A program made the position numbers and the translations under genes. Source: Pelecanus crispus (Eukaryota; Chordata; Aves; Pelecaniformes; Pelecanidae). From it: DNA of 64,000 nucleotides. The notes under the pieces are model-generated. The model ran no database searches, had not been told where the DNA came from, and saw only the letters and a list, made by a program, of their open reading frames with translations. The stretch is taken from the NCBI RefSeq assembly GCF_030463565.1, contig NC_134676.1:932501-996500 (forward strand). The letters are read 5' to 3'. Position 1 is the first letter of the stretch. Each line of letters opens with the position of its first letter. Below, one piece after another: positions 48,574 to 64,000 of this stretch.

Positions 48574-49644
48574 GCTATCCTTAACAGGATAAGGCTTTAA
48601 TGCTTATCCTTAAACAGCTATCCTACCATTGACCATCAAACGCACCTCCACAAACTTGACCAACAGCAACGGTCGCGGCAACCCCAGCCGTGGGGAAACT
48701 TCTCTTCTGGTTTTCCCTTTGGCTCAGGCAGCTTGGTACCAGCGGTCCGATGGTCAGGGCAGCAGCTGTGCTCTTGGACAAAGCCACCGTCGTGTTTCAG
48801 ACAAGGTGGGGTGCTCCCTCCAATGCTCTGTTCTGCTGGACCGGGCTGAGCGTCCCCGGCCCCAACTTACCCACACACAGTTGCAATATTTCTCATGTTG
48901 CTACTGGATCTCAACTGATACACGCAGGTAATGCTGTACGTGACCTGGGTGTAAGAACATGGTCTGTTAGAGAGGAACAGGAAAAATAAAGCCAGAAATA
49001 TTTGAGATATTGAAGATGTAAGTGCCATAATACTGCATCATGTCCCAAGTGGGCTCCTGAAGGCGACCCTGGGTATGCTGGCAGTCACGGCCCAAGGAGC
49101 GTGCCACCCGGACAACCCATCCACGCATAGAGCTCTGCCACTTGAACATCTTCTCATCAGCCGTACCTTTGCAGATCGGACTGGCAAGCAGTGCCAGGAT
49201 GAAGTCAGCCAGGCTGCCAAGACCGAAGCCTTCTGCCCAAGCCCGCTGACGGCAGCTCCGAGGTCCTAGCCCCGCAGAAGGTGAAGAAATGGGTCTTTAA
49301 AAGAAACTCGCAACAGGTGAGATCTGAACATGAATACTGATAGAACAGTGGTGCAGTCAACCCCTCTCCCCCTTGCCTCTGGATAAACTTGTAAGAAGAA
49401 ATATTCTTGCTAAAACCACTCAGGCTTGACTGCAATGGTTGCTTTGCCCACTGAGGAAGACCAGTCTCGGGGGGAACAGGCACAGCAGCCTTCCTCCATG
49501 GCCAGCCCTGCCTGGGACACCGGGAGCCCCGGCTTTCCCACGACACCGGTCACGAGAGCGTGGCACCGAGCGGTGACACTGCCAGCGCAGTGAGGACATG
49601 TGCCTGAACGGCGAGGGGCAGGAGGCACTCCTTGATGTCAGAAA

Positions 49645-49647
<3 letters not shown>

Positions 49648-49674
<27 letters not shown>
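49648..49674. repeat. Poly(A) run
   Basis: About 27 consecutive A residues at the left edge of an AT-rich block. Upstream sequence does not resemble a known avian retroposon, and no target duplication is obvious. Confidence 0.93.
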
Positions 49675-49675
<1 letters not shown>

Positions 49676-52600
49676 TCAGATTTAAACTTGCAAAATGTGC
49701 AGATTTCACCATCATTTTATGATAAAACCAGCAGTTTTCTTTTACTGTATTGTAAATTGGGAGTAGCTCTACAGGAGTGAATAAATGCCTGTTTAAAGTC
49801 AGTTACTTCAGTAAATAAATATCTAACTCCCCCCTCCCCCCTATTTTAAGCCACTCCAGTCCTTTGTAAATAGGTTTCCAATTTACAAAAATCAATTAAA
49901 ATCATATATTCTAAATGTAACTACCAACAATGATCTTCCCGTAGATGTCATTCAGCCTTCATTTTAAAAACAAAATCAACATTCAAAAAGCTATGCTGCT
50001 GCAGCAGAAAATTTCACCTTTTAATTTTTCATACAGGATTAATTTTTAATTTTCAGACATCAGAGATAGAGGGAAGTTCCCCAGGAGCCCTCCTGTTCAA
50101 AGAGCACTCCAGGCAACTATTGCCATCAAGTGTCAATTTATCACGCTGAAGGCTCTGACGCAGATTTTTACTGATATTTTTGTTTAGACAAAAGTATTAT
50201 CGCTGGTAAAGTTTCAGTGTTTGCTAAAAGCTGGGCACAGCCCGGACAGCTTGTTGGGAGAACAGAAGAAACCCGTGTTTTGCTTTCGTCTCAGCTCCAT
50301 GAAGCCCATGGAGCGCTGACCCTGCCCAGCGCTGGGTACCCGGGACCTTCCGAGTTCCCTGACGCGCACGACGCCAGGAAACCTTGATTTGCAATCCCAG
50401 TGGCACAGATGCTATGGACCCGTACCGCTTCCACCCACGCTCAAAGACCTTAAACACAGGGAGGACCATCTGAAAGGTTTAATCTACAAATTGGGATGCT
50501 CTTGCGTCTCTTGCAGAGTTGATGTCCCGCAAAGGGTCCCCACAATTCTGCAAAGCTTTGACCTGCCACCGGGGACTGAATATCCGCGACAGCCCACCTC
50601 GCTTTGCCGGGTGCTCCCTGGTGCCCACGAGCTCTCCGAAGCTCCCATGCAGCCTCCCGTGCTCCCAAGCCAGCAAACCTGGCTGTCACCTCTGCTGCCT
50701 CTGCACGGAGGGAAGGGGCAGGAAGAGGAACTTGTTCCCCGGGTGTGCTTTCCTGGCATTGGAGACAGAGGGAGAGATGCAAGGGCTGCAGCTGGCCAGG
50801 AACTCTCTTTTCTAAAGGGAAAAGTAACTCGCACAGCTCGTGGAGCTTGCGAGGTGATGGTCAGAAGACGTATTCAACTTGGGGTTCTTCTGCACATTGG
50901 TTGCTCATGGAAGCTCCTGCAGCATCCAGAGGATGAAATACCTTTAGGTCCTCTCCAATTTCTGCTATTGATGCATTGGCCTCTAAATACGTAAGCTACT
51001 GCTAAGCACGTGAAAGGCCTTCCATTTACACTTCTTTGCTTGCATACGACTTGAAAAAGTATTTTGGCTACAAAAATCATGATTTGGAACCAGGCTGAGC
51101 TGGCTCCCAAGTGTTTCCTATTCTGAGCCCTGCGTGCACGTGAAGGGGCACACTGAGCCGGCGAGGAGCGTGCAGCAGGAGCGTCCTGAGCGCTGGTGCG
51201 TCACGGCCGCGTTCCTCTCCGTGGGATGGGAAGCCTTGCCCTCGGGACAGCGGGATCAGGCTGCTCTAAGCAGATGCCTGCCTGGCGATCAGGGGATCCC
51301 CAGCTGAGCCCATCCCAGAAACCCACGGAATACCCTGAGATCCGAGTTGTGACCGCGCGCTGCGGGGCGCCGCTCTGCCCGAACGCGTGGGGAATTCTGC
51401 CAGGCAGCAGGAGAGGCCGTGCCCGCCCCTTCGCATCAGGCTGGAGGGAGCGAGATGCATGTGGATGGATTTCTGAGTCAGCTGCAAGGAATGCTGATCG
51501 TCGGCAAGACACACGCCATGCACAACTGTAACGTTATGCTCTTTGGAAAAAAATCTCTGATCAATACATCTGATGGAGTTTACACTGACCTCAGTGCTCT
51601 GCATTTTCAAATAGCTTTGGCTCTAGGCACGACTGACACGCTTTGAGGAGGCCATCAACCAAACACGCCGGCACGCTTCGAACGCAACCTGGCTCCTGCT
51701 GCGGCGGGACGGGGCTCCTGCGCACCAGCTCCCCGCTCCTCCGGCCGAGGCGCGAACGCGGCGCCGGCAGAGACCCTTCGTGGCCCAGCACGTCCCCCGC
51801 CAGCCCCTGGGCGAGGGGCTGTGACGGGGGGAAGCAGCGGAGCCCTCCCTCATGTTTTATGCAACCGAAAGCAGCAAATTGGAAGTCCCTGGTATAATTT
51901 TTTCTAGATTTTTTTTTTTCTATAGATCTCAGGTGACCTCTCATTTCCAGTATCTAACTCCAAATAACGCTAGTTAGCGGACAGGCGATCTCCATTGCAT
52001 CAGTTCAGGCAGAATATTGTGTGACAGTTGGAGGCAACCGCGCATACGCAATTAATAATGTACAAGTCCATCGCTCCGTAACTCAAGCACCTTCTCTCAG
52101 GTCGGCTCGTTTCCCTCGGCCTTAATGCATGCTCGTTCAAGCCAGGGAAGGGAGCACCTTCCCATTTGATCTCATCTGCCCCTTCCTCTGCCTCCGCTCC
52201 TCTGTGCCAGGAGCCGTCTGTCCATCCGTCCCCGCGTGCCACCCGGCCGCTCCCCAGCACCTTCCCGGGCGGGCACGGCCGCTCCATCGCTACCGCTGTC
52301 CCCTTCGGGCCCCGGTGCTGCACCTCCTCCGGCTCCGATGCGTAACGTGGCTGCTCCTGCCCCTCACACCCGCGCCCCTGCCCCACCGTACCTTTGGCCG
52401 TCAGCTCCTCACTGCCGCCACAGACATCCTGGTCAGCCCTTCACGTTTCCAGCGTGGGTGTCACCTCCTCCCTCCTCCTCCCAAGGTTATGCAAGATGCT
52501 GCTTGGCTCTACGTGATGCTTCAGGGTGGTTTTGTTACCTGGATCGATATTAAACGAATCCAGTGCAACGTCCCAGTCATTCACGCTACTCTGCATCGCC

Positions 52601-52864
52601 TTCATCGTGCGAAAATTAGCCTTGATGTGATTTTACACCTCTCGGCCAAAAGTGTGGTTTTACATCCGGCGCCAGGCTGGGGACGGACATTTGCAGCCAG
52701 CGCGGCAGCGCGGCGTAAAGCCAAGGAGGGCAACCCCCTCCGCCGCACCCCTCGCCCGCAGCACTCGGCTGGGGACGGCCCCGCTCGCTCAGCTTTGCCC
52801 CATGCAACGCACCGAAGGTGGAGGCACCTGCAGCACCGTGCACCGCAGAAATGCCGGCAGCACG

Positions 52865-53020
52865 GGCAGCAGCGCAGGCAGCAGCTCCAGCAGCAGTGCA
52901 GGCAGCAGCGCGAGCAGCAGCTCCGGCAGCAGCTCCGGCAGCAGCTCCGGCAGCAGTGCAGGCAGCAGCGCGGGCAGCAGTGCAGGCAGCAGCGCGGGCA
53001 GCAGCGCGGGCAGCAGCTCC
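52865..53020. repeat. 12-bp minisatellite, 13 copies
   Basis: Thirteen contiguous 12-mers of the form RGCAGCAG followed by CGCG, CGCA, TGCA or CTCC. The period keeps one frame open on each strand, giving GSSA- or LLPA-type simple peptides inside ORFs of 162-362 codons. The flanks have no coding features that would support a gene, so it is classed as a minisatellite. Confidence 0.95.
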
Positions 53021-54507
53021 GGCACTGCTGCAGCTCTGCGGTGGCAGCACGCGGCTCGGCCAGACCTAACTTGCCCAGCAGAAATCGCAGGCGCTCGGTG
53101 CCAACAGAACCTCGGTCACGGAGCGGAAGAAGGGCCGTAGCGCTTTTGGCCACTTCGCGTAGTACCCGAGTACGCAGCCAGATATTTAATTATCAAAAAA
53201 TGATGCTGCATAAATGAAAAAAAATATTGATCTTTTTGCATCAAAATGCAATCATGCCACATCAAAACCAATTAACGTCCTTGAATGCAGATATATAGCA
53301 GGAAATAGGCACATACTTTTTAGAGGTAAACTGCTTAAGGTATAATCTAGGCTTTAGCGTATTTTCATTTCCATTAAACGAGGAGATGGCAGCGAACACT
53401 GAGCTCACTGCATTTGGCCATCTCTCCGCACAAATCAAACAGTTTATATTTTGCGAAGTAAACAGCAAAACCGGCGCATCTGATTTTTGAAATTCTTCCG
53501 GCTTTTCTTTTTGACCTTTGGTATTTGTACGTATCGATGCTCTCTCTAAACCATCGCACAAAACCACCTTGAAGTGTCAAGCTTTAAAAATGAGTCTTCT
53601 TTTCTCTTTCTCCTGTGCAGCCTGGATTATCTTGGCCTTGTCAAAATACATTCTCTAGTTAGAGGTTGGAAATATTTCCCTCCTGGCTCCCAAGTATTGA
53701 TTTTTCAAGGCTGAGCTCTGTCAGCCGAGGAGGGGAGCGGTGAGGCTTGGCCCCACGCTGCCTGGCTGCGCCTCGGGCACCGCCGTGCCCTGCCCGCCTC
53801 GGAGCCGGCCCCGCGTCGCCCACCGAGCCGCTGCCCGCGCGCTCCACCTGCAAGGAAACGCCAGAGCCGCCGGCGTTGCAACACATCCGCGCGCCCCGGA
53901 AACGGAGGACTCGCGCAATTCCCTCGTGGGTTTTTCGTTTTGAAGGCTGATTAGGTCATGTCTGACCCTCCCTGGCTCGCCGGCCCCGCGCCGCGTGGCA
54001 CGGGGGCTTCCTCTGCGGGCAAACACAGCTGCCATTTTCGAAAAATAATGTCTATCGCACATCCCAACGCGAGCACGACGTTACATTAAATACACTGGGC
54101 AATCCTGTAACGCCACTTCAGAAAAATCTCAGTCTTACATTTATTTCAATTCCTTTCCTCGGGGAATGCAAGCCAGAGCATCACCTGGCACCCGTCGGTG
54201 CCGGCGGATTTCTGGAAGATGAATATTCCCTTCTTTGCTTGGATTTGTTGTTCTGGGAGTTGAGAGAACTTTACTCTCAGCATCCTCCTACCTTCATCGT
54301 TTTAACAAAGGCTGAAGCCCCTTCACCGTGACCCCCCGCCTGCTCTGACGGCGACTCATTCTGCTCTTTCATGCCCATTTTCAGAGGAAAAAGTTTCTTA
54401 AATGGTGAAAAGACTTCAGATTGCTGGCCAGCACGTCAGCAGCAGGGAATTATTTACATGCCATCAGGCTGATGCCAGAACACCAACACTCTTCAATACA
54501 ACTCAGT

Positions 54508-54513
54508 TTTATT
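54508..54513 (-). terminator. Probable distal WDR7 polyadenylation signal (AATAAA)
   Basis: On the minus strand a canonical AATAAA (context GTGAAATAAAACTG) is followed within about 20-35 nt by a GU-rich stretch, GAGTGTTGGTGTTCTGG. That is the normal arrangement of signal, cleavage site (about 54485-54495) and downstream element. It is the last such combination I see on the gene's strand before the intergenic region. Confidence 0.68.
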
Positions 54514-55672
54514 TCACAAGCATATTTACACCGGGAAGTTCACACACAGAGGATGGGGAGTGGGTTCGCCAAGAGGTTGCTGGAGAGGCAGACACTTGAG
54601 CCATTCCCCATACATGGTGACTTCAATCATCACAACATTTTCATACAGGTGTCTCGGCATGTCATCGTTTGCTTGTAAACTGCCAATGAAGCCACATACG
54701 TCTCTACATTTACAAGGACAAGTCCGAATACAGTACTAACAAATCAATAAAGCACTAAAAGCTTACACTGGAGTGACAACACACACTTCACCGCAGTGCT
54801 GAGAGCGCGAGGCCGGGCAGTTCAGGACGGGGCTTAGCAGAGTCGCCGAAGCGGAAGGTCGGGCTGGACCGGCGCGCACGTACCGCTCAGACGGGAGGGA
54901 TCGGTGCTGGGAGCGCGCCGGCCCCTGGCCCAGCCCGAGGCGAAGACGTTTCGGGGGTAGCGACTTCCTCAGCAAACGAATTCCTCACTGCTGATGCTGC
55001 GGCTCTTGCTACGTGAACTGATTTTCAGGACTGCGGGGAAAATGCCCAGCTCTCTTCCGCATTTGAGAAAATCCATTACACTTCTAGCTTAAAACAAAAC
55101 ATTTTAATGCATATATAATTCAGGATGTTTGTTCACTATGCCACAAAGGAAATCGCTGCAGGGGCATGGTCCACATTCCTACTGGGGCTGCATTTTGTTT
55201 TGAAAGTAAACACATACATATATACGTGACATCTACCGTGACCTAACGGACAGGATCCCGGGATACCGGTGGGAGAACGCTGGCAGGGTACCTCAGCGCT
55301 CTCCTCATAAGCCTACGCTGAAAATTACAGCATTGCATTCTACGGATGGAAAGTCTCTGTTAGTTCGCCTCTTTTTTTTTTTTTTTTTTAAACCTCCAAG
55401 GTTACATATTTACCTGTATAAACACAATGTACATGCATGTTGCATTAGATCACTTAGAAAAGACCCTGATATTCTACTACAGAGTTCTCCACTATACACT
55501 ACATTCCCGCCAGAGAAAAGATTAAACTTTATGGCAGTTTGTATTAAACATTCCTAATGGTCTTAATTTCTTGCTTTTTAAAATTTTTAAAGTTATTTTA
55601 AAACAGCAAAACAGATATGTAGCTTCTGGACTGTAAATCTCACTTTCATGTACAGTGTACTACACAGACCAC

Positions 55673-55695
55673 CAAAAAAAAAAAAAAAAAAAAAA
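55673..55695. repeat. Poly(A)/poly(U) run in the WDR7 3' UTR
   Basis: A run of about 21-22 A on the plus strand, read as U in the WDR7 transcript. Similar but shorter T runs on the plus strand occur at about 55372-55389 and 56381-56395, so the 3' UTR contains both U-rich and A-rich homopolymers. Confidence 0.92.
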
Positions 55696-56108
55696 TCCAG
55701 GCTTTTTATATTTAGAAGCCATTTTAAAAATTAATTTATTCCTTTTTGGGGAAGGGAAGATTCTATAAGTACCATTTTTACTTTATTACATAAAGACAGC
55801 CTTCTTAGTTCTGTGAGCTTTTCAGACAAAAATGGCAAAGAAAAAGCTATACAAACATATACATCAATATGTTTAAATAAAATAGTACTTTATAGATTTT
55901 TTTTCTTTACTGTGAGCATAAACCAGCATACTTTCACACTATTAAATACTTCACAAAATTAGATATGTAAGAAGAGGGAAACACAGTCACAGCTAATGTT
56001 GCACAGGAATATTCCCACTGAAGGAAATGTTTCAATATATCCATCCAAATAACTTACCTTCTACACACTTTTCACCATTTTTCCAGGCAGATTTGCTCCC
56101 CGCCGGTG

Positions 56109-56240
56109 CCATTTGTGCCGCCTCCCGCCGGGGCCTGTGCCCTTCCCCTCCGGTCCCCGGGTGAAGCCACCGCGGGAGCCGTGGCCGTGGCACGGCGCGG
56201 GTGCACGGTCTCGCTGCCCTGCACGTCCCGGCACAAATGG
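56109..56240. repeat. GC-rich island with perfect 12-bp terminal inverted repeats in the WDR7 3' UTR
   Basis: CCATTTGTGCCG (56109-56120) and its exact reverse complement CGGCACAAATGG (56229-56240) flank 108 bp of CpG-rich sequence within an otherwise AT-rich 3' UTR. In RNA the arms could close a stem, but the interior next to the arms does not extend the pairing. No target duplication is evident, so a transposon origin is unproven. Confidence 0.75.
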
Positions 56241-56705
56241 GAGCGGCTTCAGGAAGAAAAAGCTTTTTGTCTTTTTTTTTGTTTGTTTTTTAAATAAATA
56301 CCTGCATTGGTAGCAAAAAACACTGTTATATATAAATACTCCTTTTTTCAAGTTTGCTATTCCATCTTAAAGAGATTTCTTTTTTTTTTTTTTTTATTTA
56401 CACGTGGACTATTATTCTTTCTTCCAGACTACAGCAAACAGTGACTGGGCACAGCAGCACTTCCAATTCTCTTGAAAACTGAGACTTTGTATGAGGAAAC
56501 ATCCCCTTCGGATCAGAACACAGGCCATCCACCCCCCGAAACTCAATCCCTCCCGTCGCCAGGCAATGAGCCCCGCATCAAGAAACCCAAGCGCCTAGCT
56601 CTAAGACGCATCACCGCCATCATTCAGTGGTCACTAGGAGAAAGTACATGTAAACACGAGCCTTTTTGGTAAACACTGAGATTCCGTGAGAGTCTCCAAA
56701 GGAAA

Positions 56706-57072
56706 AACGCGTTTAATGAGGGCTGCCGCGTGAACTCAGCATCCAGCGAGGAAGGGGCCGGGTTCAGCCGGCCGCAAAGCCCGGTTTGGCTCCAGCGCCG
56801 CGCACCTGGCCGAGAGGCACCACCGCAGTATTACCGATCCCCCGCTTCTGCCGCGCCACGCAAGGAGCGCGCTCCCCCGCGCCGTCGCCTTCCTCCCGCC
56901 GGCTGCAAGGGAAAACCAGCCGGCGTCAGCGCCGCCGCCCCGCAGAGCCGCGCAGGAGCCTGCCAGCCGTCTGCAGGCACCGGCGTGCGCAGCCCGCGCC
57001 AGGGGCACCGAGACGGGGAGGGAGGGAGGGTTACGAGGAACTTTGACACGGAAAGGGGTTTCTAGCGCGGGG
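56706..57072. other. CpG-rich block directly after the WDR7 stop codon
   Basis: Dense CpG and GC composition over about 370 bp, beginning nine bases after the stop codon. It continues the GC-rich coding exon and then changes abruptly to AT-rich 3' UTR at about 56.70 kb. It could be a CpG island serving an antisense or internal promoter, or simply GC-biased terminal-exon sequence. It is bounded by a possible donor (GGTAAAT after the TAG) and a possible acceptor (TTTTTCCTTTGGAG, ending 56694), so splicing out of the transcript is conceivable. Confidence 0.6.
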
Positions 57073-57080
57073 GATTTACC

Positions 57081-64000
<6,920 letters not shown>

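Larger units (their letters stand above)
48579..54492. other. Intergenic region downstream of WDR7
   Basis: No gene recognised. The 49.64-50.22 kb block is AT-rich, starts with the poly(A) run and looks like possible conserved or decayed retroposed DNA. 51.65-51.85 kb and 52.68-53.12 kb are GC-rich, the latter holding the 12-bp minisatellite. 53.17-53.55 kb is AT-rich. The 362-codon ORF at 52129-53217 is open largely because of the 12-bp array. Confidence 0.68.
54493..57080 (-). other. WDR7: WDR7 3' untranslated region
   Basis: The sequence between the WDR7 stop and the polyadenylation signal at 54513-54508. Most of it (54.5-56.7 kb) is AT-rich with long A/T homopolymers and no coding pattern, as expected of a long 3' UTR. 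The part nearest the stop (about 56706-57072) is strongly CpG-rich instead. A second small GC-rich island lies at 56109-56240 inside the AT-rich part. Alternative minus-strand AATAAA hexamers occur at 56398-56393, 55787-55782 and 55740-55735, so shorter isoforms are possible. The distal end is inferred from the signal and downstream element, not from transcripts. Confidence 0.72.

Noticed and set aside
52129..53217. 362-codon plus-strand ORF
   Set aside because: Its openness depends on the 12-bp array and GC-rich flanks. The N-terminal half shows no domain, and opposite-strand ORFs of similar quality overlap it.
1..54000. An additional protein-coding gene such as a BOD1-like retrogene between WDR7 and ST8SIA3
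   Set aside because: None of the translated frames resembles a known protein. The human BOD1L2 retrogene is mammalian, and no counterpart is visible.
55333..55557. Small plus-strand ORF opposite the WDR7 3' UTR
   Set aside because: It crosses a poly-T run giving a poly-Phe stretch, in AT-rich UTR sequence. Nothing supports translation.

Overview
The window is vertebrate nuclear DNA, almost certainly from a bird. CR1 retroposons ending in ATTCTATG-type octamers and roughly 550-bp solo LTRs of a family common in Neoaves support this, as does the sharp alternation of AT-rich and GC/CpG-rich blocks. The only gene I can defend is WDR7 (rabconnectin-3 beta). It runs on the minus strand at the right-hand end. 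Its last two coding exons (59915-60019 and 57081-57284) encode the final 102 residues of the protein, and the stop codon is followed by about 2.6 kb of 3' UTR ending near 54.49 kb. From general knowledge, WDR7 is Z-linked in chicken and is followed by a long gene-poor interval before ST8SIA3 and ONECUT2. Positions 1 to about 54490 would then be the start of that intergenic desert.

Layout: 1-54490 holds no gene I can recognise. It contains three solo LTRs in the same orientation (11244-11803, 38900-39449, 48014-48573), four CR1 copies and many unrelated minisatellites. The largest array is a 977-bp, 108-copy 9-bp repeat at 22739-23715. Others have units of 11, 11, 20, 9, 29, 21 and 12 bp. Between them lie AT-rich blocks that look like possible conserved non-coding elements, and CpG-rich blocks without genes. 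54493-57080 is the WDR7 3' UTR. 57285-59914 is the last intron, with a CR1 in the same orientation as WDR7. 60020-64000 belongs to the next intron upstream, with a 76-bp tandem repeat at about 61735-61949. The preceding exon is beyond the window.

Most long ORFs here are not genes. They arise because units of 9, 12 or 21 bp keep all copies in one frame and lack stops, or are chance ORFs in GC-rich DNA. I found no operon-like or defence-like system. The observations most worth checking are the frame-neutral 9-bp minisatellite with nested higher-order repeats, a CR1 variant with a doubled 3' end at two distant loci, a solo LTR (48014-48573) whose flanks suggest gene conversion from another copy, and a CpG-rich block directly after the WDR7 stop codon that is bounded by plausible splice sites.
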